Shown here: positions 26,492-35,105 of the stretch, in pieces | Position numbering within the stretch: the stretch's first letter is position 1 | How the letters are laid out: each line of letters opens with the position of its first letter | DNA from: Avoscillospira sp045652125 | GTDB lineage: Bacteria; Bacillota; Clostridia; Oscillospirales; Oscillospiraceae | Length of the DNA stretch: 64,000 nt | NCBI GenBank assembly: GCA_045652125.1 | Contig: JAZRTT010000019.1 | Location: 62,001-126,000, forward strand | Reading direction: 5' to 3' | The notes under the pieces: model-generated | Told to the model about the DNA's origin: nothing | The model's input: only the letters and a program-made list of their open reading frames with translations | Databases searched by the model: none | Program-made: the position numbers and the translations under genes

Positions 26492-27925
26492 ATGAAATTC
26501 AGAAAATTTATTTCCATTCTGCTGCTTTTGACCCTTTTGTTCACTCTGTCCCTGCCGATTTTTGCCGCAGAGCAGAAAGAAACGGAGGAAGAGCCCATCT
26601 CGGAAGAAGAAGCTGCGGAGGACGGAATTTTTCGCTCGCCTGTAGGTGCTGCACTTCTCATCGAAACTTCCACGGGAACGGTTCTATACGAAAAAAACGC
26701 CGATGAGCAGCGTTTTCCTGCCAGTCTCACCAAAATCATGACCTGCATGCTGCTTTTGGAATATGGAAATCTGAACGATATCGTTACCGTTTCCCAATCT
26801 GCGCTGGATGGGATGGAAATGGGTTCCTCCATCGGAGACAACCATTTGGAAGTCGGCGAACAGATGCGCTTTGAAGACATGATCTACCTGATGATGCTGG
26901 AAAGTGCCAATGAAGCCTGTATTGCATTGGCAGAATACGTCTCCGGCAGTGTAGAGGAGTTCGTCGCCCTGATGAACCATAAGGCCGCTGAACTGGGATG
27001 TACGAATACCAATTTTGTCAATCCCCACGGTCTCCATGACGAAAACCATTACACCACCGCCAACGACCTTCAAAAAATCGTAGAAAAGGCATTGGAAAAC
27101 GAGACTTTCCGCACCATTACCAACACCGCCACTTATGTCCTGCCGGCCACCAATTTCCATGAAGGCCGCACGCTTTATTCCACCAATCAGCTCATCAACA
27201 AAGACATGGGTGGCAATCACTACTATTATTCCAAGGCATCCGGGGTAAAGACCGGCTTTACCACACCGGCAGGCCGCTGCCTGATCACCACCGCCACCGA
27301 TGGCAATTTGAACCTGCTTTCCATTCTGCTCGGTGCCGAGACCATGCCGGATGAAAACGGAAACTGGGTTTACCGCAGCTTTCCCGAAACCATTAACTTG
27401 TGTGAATGGGGTTTTGAGAATTACCGCATTTCCACCGTAATGAGCACCCTTTACCCTGTGGCGGAAATTCCCGTGAACATGGCAGCCGGCGCACAAACTG
27501 TGGCGCTGGCCCCCGTGGAGGAAGTTCGCACGCTGATCGAAAGCAATTATGACCCGTCACTGATGGTTCTGGACATAACCCTCAGTGCCGACAGCGTAGA
27601 CGCACCTGTGGAGGCAGGGCAGATCTTGGGTGCCGTCACCGTTTCCTACGAAGGGAAAGTCCTTGGCTCCAGCAAGCTGGCAGCCATCACCTCTGTTTCC
27701 CGTTCCGAAATCACCCGTCAGGCCAACGAAGCTGCCGTCTATGTGGCGGAAAACTGGTGGCGCTGGCTGGTCGGTATTCTTCTGGCCATCGCCGTAGTGA
27801 TCATCATATGTCTGCTTCTTCAGCAATACCGCCGCCGGCAGCAGCGCAAGCGTAAAGTCGCTGCCCGCCGCAGGGCATTGGAGCTGCAGCGGCGCCGCAG
27901 AGAATGGCACCTGCCGGAAGATTAA
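26492..27925 (+). CDS. D-alanyl-D-alanine carboxypeptidase, DacF-like, with C-terminal anchor
   Basis: 477-aa S11 enzyme. Signal peptide 1-26, then an acidic stretch (residues 27-44). Active-site motifs: S78-L-T-K81, S138-A-N140 and K253-T-G255. A C-terminal membrane anchor at about 425-448 (WLVGILLAIAVVIIICLLL) is followed by a strongly basic Arg/Gln tail (RRRQQRKRKVAARRR). Most Firmicutes relatives carry an amphipathic helix instead of a true anchor, so this end is distinctive. Followed 14 bases later by the UDG gene. Confidence 0.92.
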   Translation: MKFRKFISILLLLTLLFTLSLPIFAAEQKETEEEPISEEEAAEDGIFRSPVGAALLIETSTGTVLYEKNADEQRFPASLTKIMTCMLLLEYGNLNDIVTVSQSALDGMEMGSSIGDNHLEVGEQMRFEDMIYLMMLESANEACIALAEYVSGSVEEFVALMNHKAAELGCTNTNFVNPHGLHDENHYTTANDLQKIVEKALENETFRTITNTATYVLPATNFHEGRTLYSTNQLINKDMGGNHYYYSKASGVKTGFTTPAGRCLITTATDGNLNLLSILLGAETMPDENGNWVYRSFPETINLCEWGFENYRISTVMSTLYPVAEIPVNMAAGAQTVALAPVEEVRTLIESNYDPSLMVLDITLSADSVDAPVEAGQILGAVTVSYEGKVLGSSKLAAITSVSRSEITRQANEAAVYVAENWWRWLVGILLAIAVVIIICLLLQQYRRRQQRKRKVAARRRALELQRRRREWHLPED

Positions 27926-27938
27926 ACCGGAGGTCACT

Positions 27939-28538
27939 ATGGATTGGGCTACTTTACAGGCAGCTTGCCTGGAATGTCGGAAATGTGATTTGTGTACACA
28001 GCGCAGCCATGTGGTTTTTGGTGTGGGACCCAAAGATACAGAGATTCTCTTTGTCGGAGAAGGCCCCGGTCAGCAGGAAGATCTGCTGGGGGAACCTTTT
28101 GTGGGTGCTGCCGGTCAGTTTTTAGACAATATGCTTTCCATTATCGGCTTGGGCAGACATAACTGCTATATTGCAAACATTGTGAAATGCCGTCCGCCGC
28201 AGAACAGAGATCCTCTGCAGATCGAACAGGATGCCTGTATGCCATGGCTGCGGATGCAAACCAAGCTCCTGCGTCCCAAGATCATCGTATGTCTGGGACG
28301 GATCGCCGCCATGAAGCTCATCCGGGAGGATTTTAAGATCAGCCGGGAGCATGGACAGTGGACGGAAAAAGGCGGCATTTGGTTTACTGCCATATATCAC
28401 CCTTCTGCCCTGCTGCGGGACGACAGCAAACGTCCCGATACATTCCGGGATCTGAAATCCCTGCAGGCCAAGATACAGGAAGTCTGCCAGTATCCGGAAC
28501 GCTATCTTCCGGAGAAAACGGTATTTTCTCCGCCATAA
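27939..28538 (+). CDS. Uracil-DNA glycosylase, family 4 (4Fe-4S)
   Basis: Removes uracil from DNA. The 199-aa protein has the family-4 hallmarks: clustered N-terminal Cys (C13, C16 in LECRKCDLC), GEGPGQQEDLLGEPFVGAAGQFLD, and a second Cys pair in NIVKCRPPQNRDP and EQDACMPWL that complete an iron-sulfur cluster, plus the late HPSALLR motif. Start ATG at 27939 follows GGAGG. Cotranscribed with the preceding carboxypeptidase. Confidence 0.93.
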   Translation: MDWATLQAACLECRKCDLCTQRSHVVFGVGPKDTEILFVGEGPGQQEDLLGEPFVGAAGQFLDNMLSIIGLGRHNCYIANIVKCRPPQNRDPLQIEQDACMPWLRMQTKLLRPKIIVCLGRIAAMKLIREDFKISREHGQWTEKGGIWFTAIYHPSALLRDDSKRPDTFRDLKSLQAKIQEVCQYPERYLPEKTVFSPP

Positions 28539-28543
28539 CAGCT

Positions 28544-28592
28544 AAAAAAGTGTGTCATTTTCGGCAGCCGCCTGAAAATGACACACTTTTTT
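28544..28592. terminator. Bidirectional terminator between udg and gatD
   Basis: An 18-bp perfect inverted repeat (28544-28561 with 28575-28592) with A-run and T-run flanks, six bases after the UDG stop and 13 bases before the gatD stop; it can serve both convergent transcripts. Confidence 0.9.
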
Positions 28593-28605
28593 ATTATCCG
28601 TTTCT

Positions 28606-29334
28606 TTATTTTGCCGACAGCCGATGCTCCATATAATCGTGGGCGTTCTGCTCCAAGGCATCGTTTAACGGCTGCAGGTCTGCCTGTCCGTATTTCCGAG
28701 CCAGAGCCGTATGGAGAATATAGTCACAGAGAACCGGGTTCTTGGGAAGCAAACATCCGTGGGAGTAAGTGCCGAACAGATTGTTATATCGAACTCCCTC
28801 TGTGCCGTCCGTACCATTATTGCCGTGGCCGGTGAGAATTTTACCCAAAGGCTTCAATCCGCTGCCAAGATACGTGCGGCCGGAATGATTTTCAAAGCCT
28901 ACCACCGTGGTTTCCGGTTCTTCGCACAAAAAGGAATAGTCACCGGTCATTCGGTTTTTTCCCTCTTCCGTATACAGATCCAAAATGCCCGTGAGCTCGT
29001 ATTTCCTGCCGTCCAATGTCTCATAATACCGGCCAAGCAACTGGTAGCCGCCGCAAATGGCAAGGAGTGTTTTTCCGTCCTCCACCGCCCCTTTCAATTG
29101 CTCTGACTTTCCGCCGTTCAAGTCGGCCAAAAGTGCGTCCCGGTCAAAATTCTGACCGCCGCCGATAAAAAACAGGTCAAAATCCGATGCATTCAGTTTT
29201 TCACCCAAAGGCAAACCCGTGGTGGTCACATCGATGCCCCGCCACTGCAGCCGTTTCTCCATGCAGATGATATTGCCCCGGTCTCCGTAGAGATTGAGGA
29301 CATCAGGATAGAGGTGACAGATTTTCAGTTCCAT
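28606..29334 (-). CDS. gatD: Lipid II isoglutaminyl synthase, glutamine amidotransferase subunit
   Basis: GatD supplies ammonia from glutamine to MurT, which amidates D-Glu of lipid II. It is a class-I amidotransferase fold: nucleophile C94 in LLAICGGYQLLG and H192 in FGTYSHGCLLP. Oxygen-dependent third residues follow the CobB/CobQ-like pattern. 242 aa, normal. It follows murT by nine bases. The MurT-GatD pair is essential in several Gram-positives and affects peptidoglycan cross-linking and lysozyme resistance. Confidence 0.93.
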   Translation of the reverse strand: MELKICHLYPDVLNLYGDRGNIICMEKRLQWRGIDVTTTGLPLGEKLNASDFDLFFIGGGQNFDRDALLADLNGGKSEQLKGAVEDGKTLLAICGGYQLLGRYYETLDGRKYELTGILDLYTEEGKNRMTGDYSFLCEEPETTVVGFENHSGRTYLGSGLKPLGKILTGHGNNGTDGTEGVRYNNLFGTYSHGCLLPKNPVLCDYILHTALARKYGQADLQPLNDALEQNAHDYMEHRLSAK

Positions 29335-29343
29335 ATGCCCCTC

Positions 29344-30714
29344 CTATTCCCAGAAAGCTTTGAAACCGTAGTTTTTACTGATGGTCGTCCGCAGATCCAA
29401 CATAGCGGTATAGGTCGGCATAATAAACGCAGGTTTTCCTGCCGCTACGCAGGCGCGGGTCAAATCTCCGTAATCCCGAATCACCCGAATCTTGTCCTCC
29501 GGCACTCCGGCATACTTAAATCGCATGGCCATATCATCGGCACGACCGCCGGAGACCAAAACCTCAGACAGCGTATCCCCCATCTGTACCAGCCGCTCAA
29601 AATCCACATCCCAGATCCAACTGATATCTCTCCCATCCTGCGTGTGATCACTAAGGCAGGTAGCAAAGACAAACGGCTCCGTCATATCGGTGAGAAAATT
29701 AAGCACCTGATTGCATCCGGCAGGATTCTTGATCAAGATCATCCGCAGGCTGGCTCCATCGATCTCAAATTTCTCCATGCGGCCAAAACCACAGGAGAAA
29801 GAGGACAATGCCGCAGCAGCCACCGTCAGATCCAAATCCAATGCCTTCGCCGCAGCCATGGCGGAACAAGCATTATAAATATTGTAGCCGCCGGGAATAT
29901 GAATGACAGCAGGATACTCCTCGCCATCTGCAGTTACAACGATTTGGGACCGATCCGCATCAGAGCAGACGACTTCCTTTACGCTGACCTGAGGCTGCGG
30001 CCTTGCCCTGCCGCAGTTCGGGCAGCGATAACCGCCCAGATGACCGTAGGTCACATAGTCATAGACATATTCATGTCCGCACGCGGGACAATAAGGTGCA
30101 TCAGACAATTCTGCCACCCGTGTCTTATAGATGGGGGTATCCACACCATAATACAGCACAGGGTTGTCAACGGTCTGTGATAAAGACCCGGACAGGGAGT
30201 CATCTGCATTGAGACACAACACCGCGTCCTTGCAATTGACCACGCCCTGACGGATATTTTCCAATGTGCCGGCCACTTCACCATAGCGATCCAACTGATC
30301 CCGGAACACATTGGTGACCACCACGGCTTTCACCGACAAATATTTGCTGATCAGCTTAAATGCACCTTCATCGGCTTCGATGACGGCGTAATCATATTTG
30401 CACTTGCCTGTCATTGACGAGTGCATGACAAATTCCGCGGTTACACCACTGAGCAGGTTCGCACCGGATTTATTGGCAAAGTAAGAGTTTCCGGAATCGG
30501 CAAGCATCTGCTCCACCATGCGGGAGGTCGTGGTCTTGCCGTTGGTGCCCGTGACCACAATGGCGGTCACGTTCTTTGCCAGATATCCCAGTACGCCGGG
30601 GCATAACTTCAGGGCTACACGGCCCGGAAAGTCTGTGCCGCCTCTGCCCAGTAAGCGCAGAGCAAACCGGGTGAATTTGCAGGCGAGAACGGAAATTGAT
30701 ACTCGAATATTCAT
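29344..30714 (-). CDS. murT: Lipid II isoglutaminyl synthase, MurT subunit
   Basis: Mur-ligase-like enzyme that activates and amidates the D-isoglutamate of lipid II. ATP loop GTNGKTT (56-62), the inserted zinc ribbon with C209, C212, C231 and C234, and the C-terminal DUF1727 domain (LRMILIKNPAGCNQVLNFL, then GGRADDMAMRFKYAGV) are all present. 456 aa, normal. The start MNIRVSISVLACKFTRFALRLLGRGG aligns with family starts. The promoter -10 box ends only six bases before the ATG, so the mRNA is probably leaderless. Confidence 0.94.
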   Translation of the reverse strand: MNIRVSISVLACKFTRFALRLLGRGGTDFPGRVALKLCPGVLGYLAKNVTAIVVTGTNGKTTTSRMVEQMLADSGNSYFANKSGANLLSGVTAEFVMHSSMTGKCKYDYAVIEADEGAFKLISKYLSVKAVVVTNVFRDQLDRYGEVAGTLENIRQGVVNCKDAVLCLNADDSLSGSLSQTVDNPVLYYGVDTPIYKTRVAELSDAPYCPACGHEYVYDYVTYGHLGGYRCPNCGRARPQPQVSVKEVVCSDADRSQIVVTADGEEYPAVIHIPGGYNIYNACSAMAAAKALDLDLTVAAAALSSFSCGFGRMEKFEIDGASLRMILIKNPAGCNQVLNFLTDMTEPFVFATCLSDHTQDGRDISWIWDVDFERLVQMGDTLSEVLVSGGRADDMAMRFKYAGVPEDKIRVIRDYGDLTRACVAAGKPAFIMPTYTAMLDLRTTISKNYGFKAFWE

Positions 30715-30720
30715 GAAGTT

Positions 30721-30749
30721 GTTATACCATATTCCTTAAAAAAATACAA
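30721..30749 (-). promoter_or_regulatory. Promoter of murT-gatD, placed for leaderless mRNA
   Basis: Minus strand -35 TTGTAT (30749-30744), 17-base spacer, extended -10 TGG-TATAAC (TATAAC at 30726-30721). The ATG of murT begins at 30714, about where transcription would start. No ribosome-binding site lies between. Confidence 0.65.
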
Positions 30750-30819
30750 CCCGAAAAGAAATAACTTCTCTTCTCTCAAGCCGAGAAGTTTACAAATTGT
30801 AAATTTTTATTGGAAAGGC

Positions 30820-30848
30820 TTGTCTGCTGTGTCGAATTTTGTTATACT
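30820..30848 (+). promoter_or_regulatory. Promoter of the exonuclease III gene
   Basis: Plus strand -35 TTGTCT (30820-30825) and extended -10 TGT-TATACT (30843-30848), 17-base spacer; AAGGAGAAGG precedes the ATG at 30875. Confidence 0.7.
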
Positions 30849-30874
30849 AAGCATATTAAGATAAGGAGAAGGCT

Positions 30875-31630
30875 ATGAAATTCATTTCCTGGAATGTCAA
30901 TGGTCTGCGTGCTTGCCTGCAAAAAGGGTTTCTGGATTTTTTCCGCGCCGCAGATGCCGACTTTTTCTGTCTGCAAGAAACGAAGCTCCAAGCAGGTCAG
31001 GTGGATTTGGAACTGCCGGACTACCACCAATTCTGGAATTATGCCGAAAAGAAAGGTTATTCCGGTACGGCTGTCTTTGCCAAAGAGCAGCCGATGAATA
31101 TCACTTACGGTCTGGGTGTCCCGGAGCTGGACACAGAGGGTCGCTGCATTACGCTGGAATATCCCGGTTTTTATCTTGTAAACTGCTATACCCCCAATGC
31201 CCAAGACGGGCTGAAGCGGCTAGATCACCGCATGGCATGGGATCAGTCCTACCGCGCCCATCTGCAAAAACTCGATGCCGTCAAGCCGGTGATCGCCTGT
31301 GCCGATTACAATGTGGCGCATCAGGAGATGGATTTGAAAAATCCCGGTCCCAACCGGGGCAATGCCGGTTTCTCCGATGAAGAACGTGCTTGCTTTACAG
31401 CCCTGCTTCAAGCAGGCTTTACCGATACGTTCCGCTTCCTAAATCCCCATAAAACAGGTGCCTATTCCTGGTGGAGCTACCGCTTCAATGCCAGAAAAAA
31501 TAACGCCGGTTGGCGTATTGACTATTTTTTAGTCTCTGACCGGCTGAAGGAAACTATAACCGAAACCCCCATTTTTTCAGATATATTTGGTTCTGACCAC
31601 TGCCCTGTGGGGCTTTTGATCGAGGTGTAA
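30875..31630 (+). CDS. xth: Exodeoxyribonuclease III (AP endonuclease)
   Basis: DNA-repair nuclease of the ExoIII/APE1 type, acting at abasic sites. Motifs: SWNVNGLRACLQKGF at the start, LQETKLQ (metal-binding Glu), YTPNA, ADYNVAH, and the C-terminal RIDYFLVS and GSDHCPVGL (catalytic Asp-His). 251 aa, normal. Ends two bases before the next CDS begins, so it is likely cotranscribed with the SLH-C40 gene. Confidence 0.96.
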   Translation: MKFISWNVNGLRACLQKGFLDFFRAADADFFCLQETKLQAGQVDLELPDYHQFWNYAEKKGYSGTAVFAKEQPMNITYGLGVPELDTEGRCITLEYPGFYLVNCYTPNAQDGLKRLDHRMAWDQSYRAHLQKLDAVKPVIACADYNVAHQEMDLKNPGPNRGNAGFSDEERACFTALLQAGFTDTFRFLNPHKTGAYSWWSYRFNARKNNAGWRIDYFLVSDRLKETITETPIFSDIFGSDHCPVGLLIEV

Positions 31631-31631
31631 A

Positions 31632-32963
31632 ATGAAAATACGCAAACGAATGATTACTCTGTTTTTATGCTTGGGGCTTCTGGCCTGTTCCATACCCACG
31701 GCGATTGCTGACGGCAATTTTTCCGGTGTTTCTGACTGGTTCAAGCCCAGTCTCAGTGAAATGCAGGAACTGAAGCTCCTGCCCTCATCTTTTTCCGGGC
31801 TTGACCTTTCAGCCAACATCACCCGGCAGGAAATGTGTCTGCTGGCTGTCCACGCTCTGGAGGTGATCACAGGCTATACCATCGAACCGGAGCGCAGTGA
31901 CTACTTCTCCGATACTGCAGCCGCTCCCATTGTAAAAGCCTATGAGCTGGGTATCGTCAGCGGTTATCCGGATGGTACCTTCAAACCCGGTAACTACCTG
32001 ACCCGTCAGGAATTCTTTAAGATCGTGGAGAACTTCTGTAATGCCGCCGCTTTTCTTCCTACCGCCGAAGGCAATTATCTGGTGAGTTTTACCGATGCCG
32101 CTTCCGTAGCCAACTGGGCCAATAATGCCGCCCAGATCTGTGTGAAGTACGGCTATGTCAACGGCCGCGGCTATGGAGATAAGGCATATCTGGAGCCTTC
32201 CGGCTTTGCCACCCGTCAGGAAGCCATGGCCATGTTCCTGCGTGCCTTTAAGAGTGTCAATGAGTACTACTACTTCATCAAAAACGCACAGGTCGTGGTA
32301 GACGAAAACAACGGTTCCTCCGGTATCACCGGCGAAAACTCCGTTGTGGACAATGTTCAGATCACCGGTATGGACAAGCATGTAATGGTCACTTCCAACG
32401 GCCTGAATATCCGCTCCGGCTGGTCTACCAATTCCACGGTTCTCGGTACTGTCAGCTACGGCACCGATCTCACCGTCACCGGAATATGTGAAAACGGCTG
32501 GGTGCAGATTCTCTACAAGGGGCAGACGGCATATGTCAGCGGCGAACACGTTTCCGACTACCAGCAGATCAGTCAGGACGCCAGCCAAGGTGCATTGGAA
32601 ATCACCAATTTTGCCATGACCTTCGTAGGCTATCCCTATGTCTACGGTGCAGAGCACCCGGACTATGGCTTTGACTGCTCCGGTCTGGTGTATTACTGTT
32701 TCGGGCAGTACGGTCACAATCTCAAACGCACCGCCGACGATCAAATGAAACATAACGGAACAGCCGTCTCCCGTGACAGCCTGCAGGTAGGCGATCTGGT
32801 CTTTTTCGGAAACGGCTCCTACGCAAACCACGTTGGTATCTACATCGGCAACAACAACTTCGTCCACGCAGCCAACCCGTCCTCCGGTGTTCGTGTATCC
32901 TCCATGAACGAAACATATTACGCCAACCGCTATTTAGGTGCCAGACGAATCCTCACCGACTGA
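31632..32963 (+). CDS. Secreted SLH-SH3-NlpC/P60 (C40) cell-wall hydrolase
   Basis: 443-aa secreted enzyme: signal peptide (1-27), two SLH-type repeats (about 55-125 and 150-210; SDYFSDTAAAPIVKAYELGIVSGYPDGTFKPG), a bacterial SH3 domain (about 250-308, GLNIRSGWSTNSTVLGTV), and a C-terminal NlpC/P60 domain with C349 (YGFDCSGLVYY), H400 (NHVGIYIG) and H412. SLH repeats bind secondary wall polymers, so it probably sits on the cell surface and cuts stem peptides. Its last 30 bases overlap the convergent gene on the other strand. Confidence 0.92.
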   Translation: MKIRKRMITLFLCLGLLACSIPTAIADGNFSGVSDWFKPSLSEMQELKLLPSSFSGLDLSANITRQEMCLLAVHALEVITGYTIEPERSDYFSDTAAAPIVKAYELGIVSGYPDGTFKPGNYLTRQEFFKIVENFCNAAAFLPTAEGNYLVSFTDAASVANWANNAAQICVKYGYVNGRGYGDKAYLEPSGFATRQEAMAMFLRAFKSVNEYYYFIKNAQVVVDENNGSSGITGENSVVDNVQITGMDKHVMVTSNGLNIRSGWSTNSTVLGTVSYGTDLTVTGICENGWVQILYKGQTAYVSGEHVSDYQQISQDASQGALEITNFAMTFVGYPYVYGAEHPDYGFDCSGLVYYCFGQYGHNLKRTADDQMKHNGTAVSRDSLQVGDLVFFGNGSYANHVGIYIGNNNFVHAANPSSGVRVSSMNETYYANRYLGARRILTD

Positions 32964-33380
32964 TCCGATCCATTCCGGCTGAAGCCTCAGCCGCCAAAAG
33001 CCGTCCTTGATCTCAAAAAAGCAGATCAGCGGTTCACAGGGACAAGGTTCTTCCGGTCTGTACGGAAACAGCAGGACATCCTCCTGCCTCATACACTGTA
33101 TCGGCTGTTCCAGAAGCCGACCGTTCCAAACATCATAAGGAGACAGGGAGAACTGATTGATTTGTTCCAAAGCAGGAACAGATTTCTTGGACACCATACG
33201 CCGACAGGTAAGCGTGTTTCCGTCTTGTTCCAGAACTGCCAGCCGGTCAGCACCGCAATACAGCCGTTCCACCCGGTCAGACAATATTTCACAGCAACAT
33301 TCCACCAGCCAGTATAACCCCTGATCTGTAACGGTACAATGTCCCACAGTCTGCCCCATATGTATCACAGGATATTCCAT
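32934..33380 (-). CDS. Hypothetical protein, convergent with the C40 gene
   Basis: 148-aa soluble protein starting MEYPVIHMGQTVGHCTVTDQGLYW; ATG at 33380 follows GGGAGGAAGGG. It is rich in Cys (a CCC run in LVECCCEIL, CPCEP near the end) and aromatic residues. No domain recognised. The repeated pattern of short strands (HMGQTVGHCTV, ERLYCGADRLAVLEQDG) suggests a beta-rich fold. Its 3' end runs 30 bases into the C40 coding region, which is unusual. Alone, downstream of mazF behind a hairpin. Confidence 0.7.
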   Translation of the reverse strand: MEYPVIHMGQTVGHCTVTDQGLYWLVECCCEILSDRVERLYCGADRLAVLEQDGNTLTCRRMVSKKSVPALEQINQFSLSPYDVWNGRLLEQPIQCMRQEDVLLFPYRPEEPCPCEPLICFFEIKDGFWRLRLQPEWIGSVGEDSSGT

Positions 33381-33399
33381 TTCCCTTCCTCCCATAAGC

Positions 33400-33434
33400 A
33401 AAGTCACTCTCATAGACTCTATGAGAGTGACTTT
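33400..33434 (-). terminator. Hairpin after mazF
   Basis: A 16-bp perfect inverted repeat (33400-33415 with 33419-33434, three-base loop) four bases after the mazF stop. The following T-run on the minus strand is short (TTTGCTTA), so termination may be partial. Confidence 0.6.
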
Positions 33435-33438
33435 GTGT

Positions 33439-33798
33439 TTATTCCGCTGTCGGCAGGCCGAAACTGACTGCGATCGCACTGTCGATCTGGTTCATGACCT
33501 GATCATCCACATGACCCATATGTTCCCGGAGACGGCGTTTGTCAATGGTACGAATTTGCTCCAGAAGTACAATCGAATCCCTGGTCAGCCCCACATCACG
33601 CCCCGTCAGAGGAATGTGGGTCGGCAGTTTTGCTTTTCCGGTCTGGCTGGTGATCGCCGCCGCAATGACCGTTGGAGAATGCCGGTTTCCCGTATCGTTC
33701 TGCACGATCAAAACAGGCCGGGTCCCTCCCTGCTCGCTGCCCACAACGGGACTGAGGTCTGCGTAGAAAATATCGCCTCGTTTTACATTGGTATCCAT
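33439..33798 (-). CDS. mazF: MazF/PemK-family endoribonuclease toxin (NdoA type)
   Basis: 119-aa toxin of the MazF/EndoA fold, an mRNA interferase (Bacillus EndoA cuts at UACAU). It shows VKRGDIFYADLSPVVGSEQGGTRPVLIVQNDTGN, the catalytic Arg-Thr region IPLTGRDVGLTRDSIVLLEQIRTIDKRRL, all typical. I use the ATG at 33798; a GTG three codons earlier is also possible. It follows alr as in Bacillus, but the antitoxin (NdoAI/MazE) that should stand between is absent: only 133 bases separate alr and mazF and they hold a terminator. Confidence 0.9.
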   Translation of the reverse strand: MDTNVKRGDIFYADLSPVVGSEQGGTRPVLIVQNDTGNRHSPTVIAAAITSQTGKAKLPTHIPLTGRDVGLTRDSIVLLEQIRTIDKRRLREHMGHVDDQVMNQIDSAIAVSFGLPTAE

Positions 33799-33895
33799 TG
33801 GCTTCACACTCCGCGAGTAAAGTGACGCACCGATCGCCTATGGCGAATGGGCTACTCATATTCTCCCACGCAGCGGCAGTTTTATACCACAAAAA

Positions 33896-33926
33896 GGCTC
33901 CCGAACCATTCTATGCTTCGGGAGCC
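33896..33926 (-). terminator. Rho-independent terminator after alr
   Basis: A 10-bp GC-rich inverted repeat (33896-33905 with 33917-33926), six bases after the alr stop, followed on the minus strand by TTTTTG. It separates alr from mazF transcriptionally. Confidence 0.85.
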
Positions 33927-33931
33927 GTGTT

Positions 33932-35092
33932 TTATACAATATATTGCAGAACCTCTGAAGCTCTGCCGTTCTGCAGATAGATCCGGGGAATCCGCTTGTT
34001 CACTCCACAGAGGATCTCATAGGGAATGGTGTCCAGCCGGGATGCCATTTTCTCACAGGGGAGTCCTGCACCAATGACCGTAGCTGCATCTCCCACCTGC
34101 GCCTCAGGAATATCCGTCACATCCACCATACAAAGATCCATGCAAATTCTCCCGACCACCGGCGCAAATTTCCCGTGAATAAAAAATTCCGCCTGACCGG
34201 AAAGCCGTCTGGAAAGTCCATCGGCATATCCCATAGCCAAAACAGCCAGAGTACGGGGCTCCCGGGTGGTATAGGCTCTGCCATAACTGACGGAAGTTCC
34301 GGAAGGAACTTGCTGAAGCTGGCTGATGGTCGTATAGAGGCTCATCACAGGCTGCAGATCCAGAACACCGCAGACATCTGCCGAAGGGGAAACACCGTAG
34401 GCAGCAATTCCCGGGCGCACCATATCCATGGCGTACTCCGGATAAAGAATGGTTGCCCCGGAATTGCAGCAATGGCGAATTTCCGGGGAAATGCCTGCCG
34501 ATTCCATGGCTTCCAACGCCTGCGTAAAACGCTTATACTGCATCCCGGTATAAACCACGTCTGTTTCCTCGCGGCTGTCCGCCGTGCTGAAGTGGGTAAA
34601 CACCCCTTCTACATGAAGATGCGGCATTCTGGCCGCCTGAAGCATTTTATCCAGTTCTTCCTGCTCTTCCACACGGAAACCAAGCCGGGTCATGCCCGTA
34701 TCCAGTTTCAAATGGACATTGAGAATAAAGTTGGTTCCATCCAGAATATCATTGAGAGCCCGGGCATACTCCAGAGAGTGGACTTCCTGCACCAGATCCA
34801 GATAGATCATATTTTCCGCATACATGGGAGGTGTATAACCCATAATCAGAATAGGTGTCCGTATGCCTCCCCTTCTGATCTGCACCGCTTCCTCCAGATT
34901 GGAAACTGCCAGATATTCTGCTCCCAGATCCACCAATGCATGACTCATAGGTACAGCACCATGGCCGTAAGCATCGGCTTTCATCACCCCCAGAAACCGG
35001 CAGTTTCCGGGAATATGATTCCGAATCGCCCGATAATTGTGTTCCAGAGCGTCTAAATTCACGTCCGCCCATGTTCGTTTCAACAGTTTCAT
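33932..35092 (-). CDS. alr: Alanine racemase
   Basis: PLP enzyme that makes D-alanine for peptidoglycan. PLP lysine K38 in GVMKADAYGHGA, second catalytic Tyr in SVSYGRAYTTREPRTLAVLAMGYADG, and the C-terminal beta domain with CMDLCMVDVTDIPEAQVGD. 386 aa, normal. Stands 13 bases after the YdcC-like lipoprotein gene, in the Bacillus-like order nnrD-ydcC-alr-mazF. Confidence 0.96.
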   Translation of the reverse strand: MKLLKRTWADVNLDALEHNYRAIRNHIPGNCRFLGVMKADAYGHGAVPMSHALVDLGAEYLAVSNLEEAVQIRRGGIRTPILIMGYTPPMYAENMIYLDLVQEVHSLEYARALNDILDGTNFILNVHLKLDTGMTRLGFRVEEQEELDKMLQAARMPHLHVEGVFTHFSTADSREETDVVYTGMQYKRFTQALEAMESAGISPEIRHCCNSGATILYPEYAMDMVRPGIAAYGVSPSADVCGVLDLQPVMSLYTTISQLQQVPSGTSVSYGRAYTTREPRTLAVLAMGYADGLSRRLSGQAEFFIHGKFAPVVGRICMDLCMVDVTDIPEAQVGDAATVIGAGLPCEKMASRLDTIPYEILCGVNKRIPRIYLQNGRASEVLQYIV

Positions 35093-35105
35093 ATGTTGTC
35101 CTCTT

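Noticed and set aside
33596..33892. 98-codon minus-strand ORF upstream of mazF, considered as an antitoxin
   Set aside because: It overlaps mazF in another frame over two thirds of its length, has no ribosome-binding site and no antitoxin-like DNA-binding domain.
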